Assembly: GCA_030430205.1 (NCBI GenBank)
Contig: JAUIGE010000011.1
Span: 110,803-174,802 of the forward strand
Direction: 5' to 3'
Length of the DNA: 64,000 nt
Source of the DNA: Bacteroidia bacterium
Lineage (GTDB): Bacteria; Bacteroidota; Bacteroidia; J057
The notes under the pieces are model-generated. The model searched no databases, had not been told where the DNA came from, and saw only the letters and a list, made by a program, of their open reading frames with translations. Of the stretch, positions 34,337-44,328 are shown one piece after another. The first letter of the stretch is position 1; each line of letters begins with the position of its first letter. The translations under genes and the position numbers were made by a program.

Positions 34337-36118
34337 TTGAAACCTACAGATATTAAGAATCCGGAGTATTTTCATAAGGTAGTTGACTGCCAATATGCTT
34401 GCCCTGCTCATACCCCCGTACCTGAATATATTCGCCTGATCGCTGACGGTAAATATACCGAAGCATATATGATCAACTGGGAATCCAATGTATTTCCCGG
34501 TGTACTCGGGCGTACCTGTGACCGCCCCTGCGAACCCGCCTGTCGCCGTGGCAGGGTAGAGGAGAAGCCGGTAGCTATATGCCGCCTTAAACGGGTAGCC
34601 GCTGATTATAAGGGAGATGTCAAGCAGCTTATGCCTCAGGCACCCTTCAAATCCAATGGCAAAAAAGTTGCCCTGATAGGTGGGGGACCGGCTTCGCTTA
34701 CCGTTGCAAGGGACCTTGCGCCTTTGGGTTATGAGATCCATCTGTATGATGAATGGCACAAAGGCGGTGGCATGATGCGCAGCCAGATTCCTTCCTTCCG
34801 CCTGCCGGAAGAAGTGCTGGACGAAGAAGTCAATTACATCATTGACCTGGGCATTCACACCCATTTCAACCACTATGTCAAAAGCATGAAGGAAATCCTG
34901 GACCAGGATTATGATGCGGTTTTTGTAGGCACGGGCGCACCAAAAGGGCGGGACCTGCAACTGCCTGGCAGATTGGAAGCAGATAAAAATGTACACATAG
35001 GCGTCGATTTTTTGGCAAGTGTCGCCTTTGAACATAAAGACAAAGTAGGGAAAAAAGTCATCATTCTGGGTGGCGGTAATACCGCCATGGACTGCTGCCG
35101 CACCTCCCGCCGACTTGGCGGCGAGGAAGTAAAAGTGGTCGTACGCTCTCCTTTCCAGGATATGAAAGCTTCTGAATGGGAAATAGAAGATGCCCAGATG
35201 GAAGACATTCCCATCCTCAACAATATGCCTCCCAAGGAATTTGTCATCGAAAATGGCAAACTGAAAGGGATGATCTTTGGCAAAGTGAAGGCGGAATATG
35301 ATGAAAATGGAAAACGCAGCCTGGTACCCACAGGCGAGCCTGATGAGTTTATCGCTGCCGATGATGTCATCATCGCTATCGGACAGGATAACTCCTTTCC
35401 GTGGATAGAGCGCGATCTCGGGATTGAGTTTGGCAAGTGGGACATGCCTGTGCTTGACAAAACGAGCTTTCAGTCGACCTTGCCCAAAGTTTTCTTTGGG
35501 GGAGACGCGGCCTTTGGCCCTGAGAATATCATCACAGCTGCGGCCCATGGCCACACGGTTGCCGTTTCTATGCACCTTTTCCTCGAAGGAAAAGACATCA
35601 TCAATGAGCGCCCCGATCCCATGACGAACCTCTATCGCCAGAAGATGGGCATCCACGAGTGGATGTATGACAGCGCTGTAGCCAGCGATGTCCGCTACAA
35701 AGTACCGCATGAAAGCAAGACCTTGACTCTCGTCAACCGCAAAGTGGAAGTGGAACTCGGTTTTGATGAAAAACTGGGCTTCAAGGAAGCACAGCGCTGT
35801 CTGAACTGTGATGTGCAGACCGTTTTTTCGGAAAACCTATGTATAGAATGTGATGCCTGCGTGGACATCTGTCCTACGGACTGCATTACTTTTACAGGCA
35901 ATGGTGAGGAAGAAGACCTGAGAACCCGCCTGAGCGCACCTGCCCTCAACCTGACGCAGGACCTCTATGTCTCCGAAGAATTGAAAACCAAAAGGGTGAT
36001 GGTGAAAGATGAAGATGTCTGTCTTCACTGTGGCCTGTGCGCCGAGCGCTGCCCAACGGCAGCCTGGGATATGCAGAAATTTTTGTACAACACAACCAAA
36101 GCACATCAGCTAACATAA
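34337..36118 (+). CDS. GltD-like NAD(P)-dependent flavoprotein with C-terminal 2[4Fe-4S] domain
   Basis: 593 residues from a TTG start giving M-K-P-T-D-I-K-N-P-E-Y. N-terminal Cys cluster (CQYACP ... CDRPCEPACRRG) as in the glutamate synthase small subunit, FAD-binding GGGPASLTVA (~113-122), NAD(P)-binding GGGNTAMDCCRTSRR, and a C-terminal ferredoxin-like region with two CxxCxxCxxxCP motifs (CIECDACVDICP, CLHCGLCAERCP). No glutamate synthase large subunit is nearby. It shares one base with korA (TAATG), so it is likely the electron-transfer partner of the 2-oxoacid:ferredoxin oxidoreductase, passing electrons between ferredoxin-type clusters and NAD(P). Confidence 0.9.
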   Translation: MKPTDIKNPEYFHKVVDCQYACPAHTPVPEYIRLIADGKYTEAYMINWESNVFPGVLGRTCDRPCEPACRRGRVEEKPVAICRLKRVAADYKGDVKQLMPQAPFKSNGKKVALIGGGPASLTVARDLAPLGYEIHLYDEWHKGGGMMRSQIPSFRLPEEVLDEEVNYIIDLGIHTHFNHYVKSMKEILDQDYDAVFVGTGAPKGRDLQLPGRLEADKNVHIGVDFLASVAFEHKDKVGKKVIILGGGNTAMDCCRTSRRLGGEEVKVVVRSPFQDMKASEWEIEDAQMEDIPILNNMPPKEFVIENGKLKGMIFGKVKAEYDENGKRSLVPTGEPDEFIAADDVIIAIGQDNSFPWIERDLGIEFGKWDMPVLDKTSFQSTLPKVFFGGDAAFGPENIITAAAHGHTVAVSMHLFLEGKDIINERPDPMTNLYRQKMGIHEWMYDSAVASDVRYKVPHESKTLTLVNRKVEVELGFDEKLGFKEAQRCLNCDVQTVFSENLCIECDACVDICPTDCITFTGNGEEEDLRTRLSAPALNLTQDLYVSEELKTKRVMVKDEDVCLHCGLCAERCPTAAWDMQKFLYNTTKAHQLT

Positions 36119-37932
36119 TGAGTTCTCCTTTAATAAATGATATGGTCATTCGCTTTGCGAATGTCAATGGAACAGGATCAGCGAGCGCGAACAATCTGTT
36201 TTCAAAGGCCATCTTCAGAATGGGCCTGCCTGTGTCACCCAAAAACATTTTCCCTTCCAATATACAGGGCTTGCCCACATGGTATGAAGTACGCGTCAGC
36301 GAAAAGGGCTATTTAGGCCGCCGTGCGGGAATTGATTTGCTGGTGGGAGTCAACCCTCAGAGCCTGAGGGAAGATGTGGATTCTATTCGTCCTGGCGGAT
36401 ATCTGGTATATGACAATACCAAAAGATTGCATGATGAATATATCCGCGAGGATATTAGCTATATCGGGATTCCGATGATGGAACTCAGCATAAAGCATTT
36501 TGGCAATCCCCGTATCCAGCAATTGCTGAAAAACATGATCTATGTAGGCGCTTTGGCAGCCTTGTTAAATATGGATATCGAGGTGTTGAAGGAAGTCATC
36601 ACTGAGCAGTTTGCAAGGAAGCCCAAGCTTATCCCTTCCAACTTCCAGGCGCTGGAGCTGGGATTAAATTATGTGTATGAAAACCTGGATTACCCCTTGG
36701 ATATAAGGCTGGAAACCAGGGACTTAATAGGCGATAGCATCCTCATAGAAGGCAATGAGGCCACGGGCCTGGGAGCAGTATATGGCGGAGCCACGGTCAT
36801 GGCCTGGTATCCTATTACGCCTTCCACAGATGTGGCCAAAGGCTTTGAAACCTATGCCAAAAAACTCAGAATAGACCCTGAAACCAGGGAGAAAAAATAT
36901 GCTTTTGTTCAGGCAGAAGATGAACTGGCTGCTGTAGGCATGGTGATCGGTGCTGCCTGGAATGGTGCCAGGGCTTTTACCGCTACCAGCGGTCCGGGTG
37001 TCTCACTTATGAGCGAGTTTCTCGGCCTTGCCTATTTCGCAGAAATCCCCATGGTTTTGGTCAATGTGCAGCGTGGAGGGCCTTCTACGGGTATGCCTAC
37101 CCGCACCCAGCAGGCGGACATTTTGTCCTCAGCCTATGCTTCACATGGTGATACCAAGCATATACTGCTGTTCCCGAGCACGCCTACGGAGTGCTTTGAG
37201 ATGATGGCAGATGCCCTCGATCTTGCAGATCGTTTTCAGACTCCTGTGATGGTCATGTCTGACCTCGATCTGGGCATGAATAGCCACGTTTGTCCACCAC
37301 TCAAGTGGGATGACTCACGCACATACGACTTCGGAAAGGTACTGAGCGCCGAGGATCTGGATGCCAGAACTACGCCCTGGGGCCGTTATCTGGATGAAGA
37401 TGGAGATGGCATTACCTACCGCACCATTCCGGGTACACATCCTACCAAGGGTTCTTATTTTACCCGGGGAACTTCCCGCGATGAGTATGCGAGGTATACA
37501 GAATCAGGGGAAGCCTATGTGCGCATCGTTGATAGGATGAATAAAAAATGGGAAACCGCGAAATCATACGTTCCGGGTCCCTTTTTCCCCTATGGAAAAA
37601 ATGAAAGTAAGTATGGTGTCATCTATTTTGGGACTACCAATTATGCCGCAAGAGAGGCTTTAGACCTGTTGGAGGAAAAGGGCATCAAACTGGACGCCAT
37701 GCGTGTTCGCTCTTTACCCTTTAATGAGGAGGTAGAAACCTTCATCAGGCAGCATGACAAGGTGTTCATGATAGAACAAAACCGCGATGCCCAATTCAGG
37801 ACTCTGTTGATGAATGAATTGGACGCTTCCCCCGAAAAATTGATTTCAATCCTCAATTATGACGGTATGCCTATCACTGCAGACCTTATCATGCAGAAGA
37901 TTTCCCAATTTTTGTCTATTCCTACTGTTTAA
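36118..37932 (+). CDS. korA: 2-oxoacid:ferredoxin oxidoreductase, fused gamma/alpha subunit
   Basis: 604 residues from the ATG at 36118, which overlaps the previous stop by one base. The N-terminal gamma-type domain (~1-190; GTGSASANNLFSKA) is joined to an alpha domain with GAVYGGATVMAWYPITPSTD and the ATSGPGVSLM segment, then the C-terminal domain. This is the KorA form found in 2-oxoglutarate:ferredoxin oxidoreductases. It works as a complex with KorB to convert a 2-oxoacid and CoA to acyl-CoA, CO2 and reduced ferredoxin. 2-Oxoglutarate is the likely substrate, but branched-chain 2-oxoacids cannot be excluded. Confidence 0.93.
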   Translation: MSSPLINDMVIRFANVNGTGSASANNLFSKAIFRMGLPVSPKNIFPSNIQGLPTWYEVRVSEKGYLGRRAGIDLLVGVNPQSLREDVDSIRPGGYLVYDNTKRLHDEYIREDISYIGIPMMELSIKHFGNPRIQQLLKNMIYVGALAALLNMDIEVLKEVITEQFARKPKLIPSNFQALELGLNYVYENLDYPLDIRLETRDLIGDSILIEGNEATGLGAVYGGATVMAWYPITPSTDVAKGFETYAKKLRIDPETREKKYAFVQAEDELAAVGMVIGAAWNGARAFTATSGPGVSLMSEFLGLAYFAEIPMVLVNVQRGGPSTGMPTRTQQADILSSAYASHGDTKHILLFPSTPTECFEMMADALDLADRFQTPVMVMSDLDLGMNSHVCPPLKWDDSRTYDFGKVLSAEDLDARTTPWGRYLDEDGDGITYRTIPGTHPTKGSYFTRGTSRDEYARYTESGEAYVRIVDRMNKKWETAKSYVPGPFFPYGKNESKYGVIYFGTTNYAAREALDLLEEKGIKLDAMRVRSLPFNEEVETFIRQHDKVFMIEQNRDAQFRTLLMNELDASPEKLISILNYDGMPITADLIMQKISQFLSIPTV

Positions 37933-37952
37933 ACCGAAAAGCGCATCATCAC

Positions 37953-39005
37953 ATGTCTTTTATAAAACCGACATTTCGCCATCCAGGCCTTCCCAAAAAT
38001 AAAGCAGGTTATACCAAATCTGAATATGAGGGAACCATTTCAACCCTTTGTGCAGGTTGTGGCCATGATTCTATTAGCGGAGCTATCGTGCAGGCCTGTT
38101 TTGAGCTGGCTTTGCTCCCCAACGAATTAGCCAAGCTATCCGGTATCGGTTGTTCTTCCAAGACGCCGACCTACTTCATGAGTAAATCTCATGGATTCAA
38201 TACGGTTCATGGCCGTATGCCCTCCGTGACTACCGGCGCCAATATGGCAAACCGCGATCTTATATATCTCGGGGTTTCGGGAGATGGAGATACAGCCTCC
38301 ATTGGCATGGGCCAATTTGTGCACGCCATCCGGCGCAACCTCAATATGGTCTACATTGTCATGAACAATGGCTGCTATGGCCTGACCAAAGGTCAGGATT
38401 CGGCCACAGCCGACTATGGCAGCATCAGCAAAGGGGGGAGCCCGAGTCAGTTTGAGGCCATCGACCTGGTAGGCCTGGGGATGGAATTGGGCGCAAGTTT
38501 TGTCGCCAGAAGCTTTTCGGGGGATAAAACCCAATTGGTGCCTATGATCAAGGCAGCTATGTCCCATCCGGGCTTTGCCCTGATAGATGTGATCTCGCCC
38601 TGCGTGACTTTCAATAACAATGATGGCTCGACCAAGTCATATTCCTATGTGAGAGATCACATTGAAGTAACATCTGAGTTTGATTTTGTTCCTGAAGAGG
38701 AAGAAATCTCCGTTACCTATGAGGAAGGTAGCTCTACCTCTGTCAAATTGCACGATGGATCAGAAATCCATCTGAGCAAACTCGCTCCTGAGTGGAATCC
38801 TACGGATCGTTACCTGGCCTTTCAACGCCTCAAAAAGGCGAAAGCAGCAGGAGAAATCCTTACGGGATTGCTCTATATCGATCCGGAAAGTGAAGACCTT
38901 CACACCAAAATGGGAACAACCGCCACACCACTTAATAAGCTGAAAGAAAAGGACTTATGTCCCGGATCAGAGGTGTTGGAAAAGATAAACCAAAGCTTTA
39001 GGTAA
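37953..39005 (+). CDS. korB: 2-oxoacid:ferredoxin oxidoreductase beta subunit
   Basis: 350 residues. Thiamine-diphosphate-binding subunit with the Cys-containing TLCAGCGHDSISGAI, GIGCSSKTP and the ThDP signature GDGDTASIGMGQ ... VMNNGCYGLTKGQ. It follows korA by 20 bases. Together with korA and the GltD-like gene it forms a three-gene operon. The length and motifs are normal for KorB. Confidence 0.94.
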   Translation: MSFIKPTFRHPGLPKNKAGYTKSEYEGTISTLCAGCGHDSISGAIVQACFELALLPNELAKLSGIGCSSKTPTYFMSKSHGFNTVHGRMPSVTTGANMANRDLIYLGVSGDGDTASIGMGQFVHAIRRNLNMVYIVMNNGCYGLTKGQDSATADYGSISKGGSPSQFEAIDLVGLGMELGASFVARSFSGDKTQLVPMIKAAMSHPGFALIDVISPCVTFNNNDGSTKSYSYVRDHIEVTSEFDFVPEEEEISVTYEEGSSTSVKLHDGSEIHLSKLAPEWNPTDRYLAFQRLKKAKAAGEILTGLLYIDPESEDLHTKMGTTATPLNKLKEKDLCPGSEVLEKINQSFR

Positions 39006-39033
39006 TTGGAAAAGAAGCTGGAGGCCAGAGAAG

Positions 39034-40740
39034 TTATTTAATCCAGATTTTCTGGATATCCATTCCGCCGTCATATTTTATTTTAAGAAAATATAGACCT
39101 GCTCCCAACTTTGGATTCTCCCATTCAAACTCATGTTTCCCGCTGTTCAATTCTTTGGAAATAATCGAAGAAATGGCTTTCCCCTGTGAGCTATATAATT
39201 GAATTTCAATGAATTGAGGTTTTTGAATTCGAAGGCTGAGGGTCAAGCCGTTTTCCACGGGATTGGGACCCAGGCGAAGTTCATATTGCGGGAGGGAGCT
39301 ATCAAACAAGCCTTCTCCTTCAAGCAGGTTGAGGGTTTGGTTTACAGGGATATTTTCAAAAATATCTTTATTTCCATTTGGCCAGACGACTGTCATTTTA
39401 TCAATGTACCTAAGGCTGCCTAGCCCAAAGTGAAGGGTAAAACTATTTTGAGAAGCAAAGCCACTACCGGCATTTATTTCATCCGTAAATATGCTCCCTT
39501 CAGCCTCCAAAGTAACTTTGGTCCCGACCGCATTCCGATTGCTGCTTGTCCCGCGGGCGCGTATGTTGAGATAATTTCCCGGAGAAGCTGTGGTATTTAA
39601 AAAAAGCTGATTGCCTTCTGAGCCTGTATTTGCAACAAATAGGTCCAATAAACCATCTTTGTTGATATCGAGGCTCGCTGCCCCATAGCTGCCTCCCATG
39701 CTTGCAATAGGCGTTTGGGCCTCTACTATCCCAAAAGTATCATTCCCCAGATTGCGTTGCAAAACATTGGGGTAAGGAGCAAAATAACTGTCGTTGGCAG
39801 TATACACATCTATGAATCCGTCATTGTCAAAATCAAGGAAACAGTTTCCCCAACCCATGCCATTGTCTATCAGTCCCGTCCTGCTTGACGCATTGGAGAA
39901 GGTTCCATCCTGATTGTTCATCAAAACAACATTCTTCCCCAAATTGGTGATGTAAAGGTCCAGCCATCCATCCTGGTTGATATCCCCCACATCCACTCCC
40001 ATGCTTTGGATATGTATGTTGGTATGGGAAAAGGCGGAAACATCCGTAAAGTATCCTTTCCCATCATTTTGGTACAAAATATTGGCCTGATAGGCATCAT
40101 GAGTCAGGTATAGATCCTGGTCACCATCGTTATCGTAATCGAAGAAAATAGCAGCCTGTGCTATCTGCACATCCCTTGTATTTGACTCATAGACAACATC
40201 TCTGAACTTCATGTTTCCGAGATTCTGGTACAAATTGTTTTGTTCCCTGAGGTTAGCTACATAGATGTCCAACAGACCATCTCTGTTAACATCTACAAAA
40301 TGGACGCTCCGAGGATTCCGTAGGGCTTGTACGCCAGCTTCCCGGGCTATTTCTGTAAATGTGCCATCTCCATTATTATGGTAGAGAAAGTTGTTTGTCT
40401 CGCGGACACCTACATATAAGTCCAACCATCCATCATTGTCCAAATCTCCCCAGACAGCTGTATTGGAATTGCCTGTAAAATCAAGGCCCAGATCGGCCGC
40501 TACCTCTGTGAAGGTATTATTCCCATTATTTTTATACAGGAGATTCGGTTTGTTGATGCGGCAAACGAAGATGTCATCCTGCCCATCGTTATTGAAGTCC
40601 CCCACGGCTGCGCTGCGGTTAAGACCAGGATGGGAGATGCCTGCCTCTGCCGAAATCTCCTGAAAATACGTCTGTGAAAAGGCCGGATGAATCGAAAAAA
40701 ATAAAACGCCCACCAGGCCTATGTAAAAAAAATCCTTCAC
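39034..40740 (-). CDS. Secreted VCBS/FG-GAP repeat protein with ASPIC/UnbV and T9SS domains
   Basis: 568 residues from a GTG start that overlaps the stop of the upstream acyl-CoA dehydrogenase gene (GTGA). Signal peptide (cleavage near AFSQT), seven calcium-binding-type loops of the form D-x-(D/N)-x-D-G (e.g. DFNNDGQDDIFV, DLDNDGWLDLYV) forming a beta-propeller (residues ~35-385), an ASPIC/UnbV domain (~390-475), and a type A T9SS sorting domain (LRLGPNPVENGLTLSL ... GMDIQKIWIK). Cell-surface or released; ligand unknown. Its coupling to a metabolic gene is odd. Confidence 0.9.
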   Translation of the reverse strand: MKDFFYIGLVGVLFFSIHPAFSQTYFQEISAEAGISHPGLNRSAAVGDFNNDGQDDIFVCRINKPNLLYKNNGNNTFTEVAADLGLDFTGNSNTAVWGDLDNDGWLDLYVGVRETNNFLYHNNGDGTFTEIAREAGVQALRNPRSVHFVDVNRDGLLDIYVANLREQNNLYQNLGNMKFRDVVYESNTRDVQIAQAAIFFDYDNDGDQDLYLTHDAYQANILYQNDGKGYFTDVSAFSHTNIHIQSMGVDVGDINQDGWLDLYITNLGKNVVLMNNQDGTFSNASSRTGLIDNGMGWGNCFLDFDNDGFIDVYTANDSYFAPYPNVLQRNLGNDTFGIVEAQTPIASMGGSYGAASLDINKDGLLDLFVANTGSEGNQLFLNTTASPGNYLNIRARGTSSNRNAVGTKVTLEAEGSIFTDEINAGSGFASQNSFTLHFGLGSLRYIDKMTVVWPNGNKDIFENIPVNQTLNLLEGEGLFDSSLPQYELRLGPNPVENGLTLSLRIQKPQFIEIQLYSSQGKAISSIISKELNSGKHEFEWENPKLGAGLYFLKIKYDGGMDIQKIWIK

Positions 40741-41915
40741 GATCCTTTTTGTAACGCTCTGGCTATCACCAGTTTCTGAATCTCAGAAGTGCCTTCACCG
40801 ATGGTGCAAAGCTTGGCATCCCGGTAGAATTTTTCAGCGGGAAAATCTTTGATATAGCCATAGCCGCCGTGAATCTGTACACATTCATTTGCTGCCCAGA
40901 CCGCTACCTCGCTTGCATAATATTTCGCCATGGCTGAATAGTGGTTTACAGGCAGTTTCTGCATGATGCGGTCCGCTGCCTGATAGGTCAGCAGGCTGGC
41001 TGCTTCGATGCGTGTGCGCATTTCTGCCAATTTGTTGCCAATGGCCTGAAACTTATAGATCGGCTGGTCAAATTGCTCGCGCTCGCGCGAGTAGCGCACG
41101 CTGGCCTCATAGGCGCCCAGCGCAATACCGACAGACAAGGCCGCGATAGATACGCGTCCGCCATCCAATACACCCAGCGCCTGCTTGAAACCATGGCCAA
41201 CCTCGCCCATGATCTGGGATTTGTGGACGCGGCAGTCCTGAAAGATCAGCTCTGTCGTCTCAGAAGCGCGCATGCCCAGTTTGTTTTCCTTTTTTCCTGC
41301 GGAAAAACCGGGCGTGCCTTTTTCAATGATAAATGCCGTGGCATTATTTCGGCTACGGGCTTCGCCCGTGCGGGCGATGACGACCGCGACATCACCGGAT
41401 TTCCCGTGTGTGATGAAGTTTTTGGAGCCGTTGAGGATATAGTGATCGCCATCTTCTATGGCGACAGTTTTCATATTGCCGGCATCAGAGCCGGTATTGG
41501 GCTCCGTGAGCCCCCATGCGCCGATCCACTCGGCGGTGGCGAGTTTGGGAAGGTATTTTTGTTTTTGCTCCTCGCTGCCATATTTCAGGATATGGCCGGT
41601 GCAGAGAGAATTGTGGGCAGCAAGAGAAAGTCCTATGCCTCCACATACCTTTGCGACTTCCACAATGGTGGTGACATATTCATAATAGCCAAATCCAGAA
41701 CCACCGTATGTTTCGGGTACCAATACCCCCATGAGGCCCATTTCTCCCAATTCCTTCATGATTTGAACAGGAAATTCCTGCGTTTCATCATAATGCAGGA
41801 CAACTTCTGGGGTGAGTCGCTCTTTGGCGTATCGCCGGATCATGTCGGCGATCATTTGTTGGTTTTCGGAAAGATCTAAATGAATCGGGGAGTTTGTTGC
41901 AATCGTTTCGCTCAT
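40737..41915 (-). CDS. Acyl-CoA dehydrogenase
   Basis: 392 residues, FAD-dependent acyl-CoA dehydrogenase of the short/medium-chain type. Substrate- and FAD-contact phrases [18 protein letters not shown] and FITHGKSGD, and the C-terminal segment [19 protein letters not shown] with the probable catalytic Glu, then [16 protein letters not shown]. It catalyses the first step of beta-oxidation or branched-chain amino acid breakdown and passes electrons to an electron-transfer flavoprotein. It starts 17 bases after the acyltransferase stop and overlaps the next gene by four bases. Confidence 0.95.
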   Translation of the reverse strand: MSETIATNSPIHLDLSENQQMIADMIRRYAKERLTPEVVLHYDETQEFPVQIMKELGEMGLMGVLVPETYGGSGFGYYEYVTTIVEVAKVCGGIGLSLAAHNSLCTGHILKYGSEEQKQKYLPKLATAEWIGAWGLTEPNTGSDAGNMKTVAIEDGDHYILNGSKNFITHGKSGDVAVVIARTGEARSRNNATAFIIEKGTPGFSAGKKENKLGMRASETTELIFQDCRVHKSQIMGEVGHGFKQALGVLDGGRVSIAALSVGIALGAYEASVRYSREREQFDQPIYKFQAIGNKLAEMRTRIEAASLLTYQAADRIMQKLPVNHYSAMAKYYASEVAVWAANECVQIHGGYGYIKDFPAEKFYRDAKLCTIGEGTSEIQKLVIARALQKGS

Positions 41916-41932
41916 AAAAATGTATTCGTGGG

Positions 41933-43681
41933 TTACCGTGACATGGACTCCGTCGTTTCTTCGGGAAGCTCCTTGAGGTCGAGAATCATCAATCCATCCA
42001 GGGCATTGTTAAATTTGGGGTCAATATTAAAACCAATAATCCGGGCATTTTGTCGGATATATTTCTTTAGTAAAACAGGTAGCTGAAAATGAGCAGGTTC
42101 CATGTCTCCGATCACTTTGTCTACTTTTTTCAAATCATTGGGAAGGTCTTCCAGCAGGTCGCTCAGGTGGCCATCAGTAAGTTTGCTCCTGAAGCGCTTG
42201 CGCGGTTTGATGTAAGTAGCAAGTTCCTCATCGAAATAGAACTTCTTGATGAAAGCAACCATGAAACGCTTGGAAAGTTTCGAATAGTGGTTGCTGATAC
42301 TCACCGGACCAATGATGTAGCGATGTTCTTCCGAACTGTCAATCATGCCGTGGATTCCTTTCCACAACAGATAAAGCGGAAGACGCTTTCGTTGGTACTC
42401 TTTCAGCACAAAAGAACGTCCCAGCTCTAAAGCCTGGCGCAAATATACGCCAAATTCATCTTTGATGCGGAACAGGGAGGAAATATAGAAGCCATTAACT
42501 CCATATTCCTCAAAGATAGAGCTGCCCTGTCCGATACGATAGGCTCCGGCAATTTTCTTTGCCTCCTTGTCCCATAAAAATAAGTGGAGATAATACAGGT
42601 CGTATTCATCCAAATCCCGGGCCTTAAGGGTGCCTTCGTCTACATCCCGGAAAGTGACTTCCCGCAGCCTGCCGATTTCCTGAAGTATGACCGGGATTTC
42701 GGTTGCTTCTGCTGCAAATACCTCAAATTCCTGCTGGGCGATTACGAGGGCGTGAGAGCGGAGTTGCTCTATTTCAGCTTCGATGGCCTGCTGGGGCATA
42801 GGTTCAGCTATGGGTTCTCCCTCCTCTGTGATCAGGCTTTTTCGTTCGAAAAAGGTGTTTACTTTGATGGCTGAGCCCAGCGAGTAGGTTCTCGCCCGCA
42901 GATAGCGCCCAAAGCGCTCGATATCTTCAAACTCTTTTTGCTCTCTAACAGAGATCGGCTGCCCTACACGAACGCGGATATTGGCATTTTTCTTTTTGAG
43001 CATTTCTGAAGGCAAAGCCACCGTTCGCAACATCGGGTGAATCAGGCCTACGAGGTGAAAAAGGGCACTGTTTTGCCCCTGAAAATAGAATGGGATGACA
43101 GGTACTTCGGATCGCTGGATGAGTTTGAGGGCGGTATTTTGCCAGGCTTTGTCGGTGATGCCTCTGCGCTTGGAGCTGAGGGTCGAAACTTCCCCTGCGG
43201 GAAATATTCCCAGCGAATTTCCACCCTTCAAATGAAGCAGACATTGCTTCATGCCAGCCATACTGGCCCAGGGGCCTTTTTCGCTTTTGAAGGGATTGAC
43301 AGGGATGAAAAAATCCTGTACGGGCTCTACCTGGTTGAGGAGAAAGTTGGCCATGACTTTGAAGTCAGGTCGGCGGGCAGCGACCAGCTTGATGAGGATC
43401 AAGCCATCCAACATCCCAAAGGGATGGTTTGAAATGGTAATAAATGGCCCTTCCTGTGGAATTTTGCTTAACTCTGATTCATCAAATTCCACTTCAATCT
43501 GAAGCTCATCCAGTAAGGCGTCAATAAATTCCAGGCCATGACGCTCCTGGAGAAATTCATACATTTGATTCAGCCTGTGAATCCCAGTCAATTTCATAAG
43601 TGGGCCCGCTGCCTTGGCTAAATGCAACTTTTTAAGCTTGGCTGCTTTGATAAAATCAGGCTTACTTACCAGGTCTCCCAT
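41933..43681 (-). CDS. olsF: OlsF-like bifunctional acyltransferase (aminolipid synthesis)
   Basis: 582 residues with two acyltransferase domains. The N-terminal PlsC/LPLAT-like domain (~75-290) has the catalytic-type motif NHPFGMLDG (His86, Asp92) and the downstream FPAGEVST. The C-terminal GNAT-like domain (~310-560) resembles OlsB-type hemolysin-family N-acyltransferases (LREVTFRDVDEG, DLYYLHLFLWD). This order matches OlsF, which makes ornithine lipids by N-acylating and then O-acylating the amino acid in Flavobacterium and Serratia. Ornithine or glycine lipids are the likely product; the sequence does not tell which. Confidence 0.82.
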   Translation of the reverse strand: MGDLVSKPDFIKAAKLKKLHLAKAAGPLMKLTGIHRLNQMYEFLQERHGLEFIDALLDELQIEVEFDESELSKIPQEGPFITISNHPFGMLDGLILIKLVAARRPDFKVMANFLLNQVEPVQDFFIPVNPFKSEKGPWASMAGMKQCLLHLKGGNSLGIFPAGEVSTLSSKRRGITDKAWQNTALKLIQRSEVPVIPFYFQGQNSALFHLVGLIHPMLRTVALPSEMLKKKNANIRVRVGQPISVREQKEFEDIERFGRYLRARTYSLGSAIKVNTFFERKSLITEEGEPIAEPMPQQAIEAEIEQLRSHALVIAQQEFEVFAAEATEIPVILQEIGRLREVTFRDVDEGTLKARDLDEYDLYYLHLFLWDKEAKKIAGAYRIGQGSSIFEEYGVNGFYISSLFRIKDEFGVYLRQALELGRSFVLKEYQRKRLPLYLLWKGIHGMIDSSEEHRYIIGPVSISNHYSKLSKRFMVAFIKKFYFDEELATYIKPRKRFRSKLTDGHLSDLLEDLPNDLKKVDKVIGDMEPAHFQLPVLLKKYIRQNARIIGFNIDPKFNNALDGLMILDLKELPEETTESMSR

Positions 43682-43709
43682 AAAGATTTCTTTTTAGTAT
43701 TAAAAAAGG

Positions 43710-44153
43710 CTAGTTGGTCAAATACCCTCCACTGATATAGCTTTGCAAATCTTTGATTGTATTTTCTTTTTCCAAAATCAAAACCTTCACTATATCCCGC
43801 ATCGTCAGGATGCCGGCTATCTTGCCATCTTCCAAAACGGGTAAATGGCGGATATGCTTATCACGCATCAGCAGCATGCATTTGTCTACAGAGTCTGTAG
43901 ATAGTACGCAAAAAACTTTTGCTGTCATTAAGTCCTTTATTTGGGTATTTCGGGATGATTTGCCAGCGAGAATGACCTTCCTTGCATAGTCCCTTTCGGA
44001 AAAAATACCGACAAGTTTTCCATCCTGGACTACTGGCAAAGCACCTATATTTTTTTCTGCCATTAACTCTAAGGCAGAAAAGACAGTTGCGTCTGGTGCT
44101 ATGGTATAGAGTTCGTTTCCCTTACTGTCAAGCAGTTGTTTTACTGATGCCAT
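43710..44153 (-). CDS. CBS-domain pair protein
   Basis: 147 residues made of two CBS domains (~8-65 and ~75-132) with the usual phrases NIGALPVVQDGKLVGIFSER and HIRHLPVLEDGKIAGILTMR. CBS pairs bind adenosine nucleotides and usually act as energy or redox sensors. First gene of a probable minus-strand operon with olsF (28-base gap), the acyl-CoA dehydrogenase and the VCBS protein. The partner enzyme is unknown. Confidence 0.92.
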   Translation of the reverse strand: MASVKQLLDSKGNELYTIAPDATVFSALELMAEKNIGALPVVQDGKLVGIFSERDYARKVILAGKSSRNTQIKDLMTAKVFCVLSTDSVDKCMLLMRDKHIRHLPVLEDGKIAGILTMRDIVKVLILEKENTIKDLQSYISGGYLTN

Positions 44154-44243
44154 AGATTGTGTGTTTTGTATAAGTGAATGTTAAAAGAAGCAAATAATGG
44201 AATCTACACATATTTTGAAATCACATTAGAAGATAAAAAATAA

Positions 44244-44251
44244 TACCTTTG
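44244..44251 (+). promoter_or_regulatory. Putative -7 element for ytxJ-FKBP
   Basis: TACCTTTG, an exact TAnnTTTG, 77 bases before the ytxJ ATG. The nearest upstream TTG (44215-44217) is 26 bases away, somewhat longer than usual. Confidence 0.38.
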
Positions 44252-44328
44252 CCCCCAAATAACAAGCAGCTATTTAATATCGAATTCAATTCTATTCTTC
44301 TAAATATTTACCTGGTAAAATTATCCAA

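Noticed and set aside
42089..42430. 113-codon plus-strand frame opposite olsF
   Set aside because: Antisense shadow with no support from promoter, start or domain.
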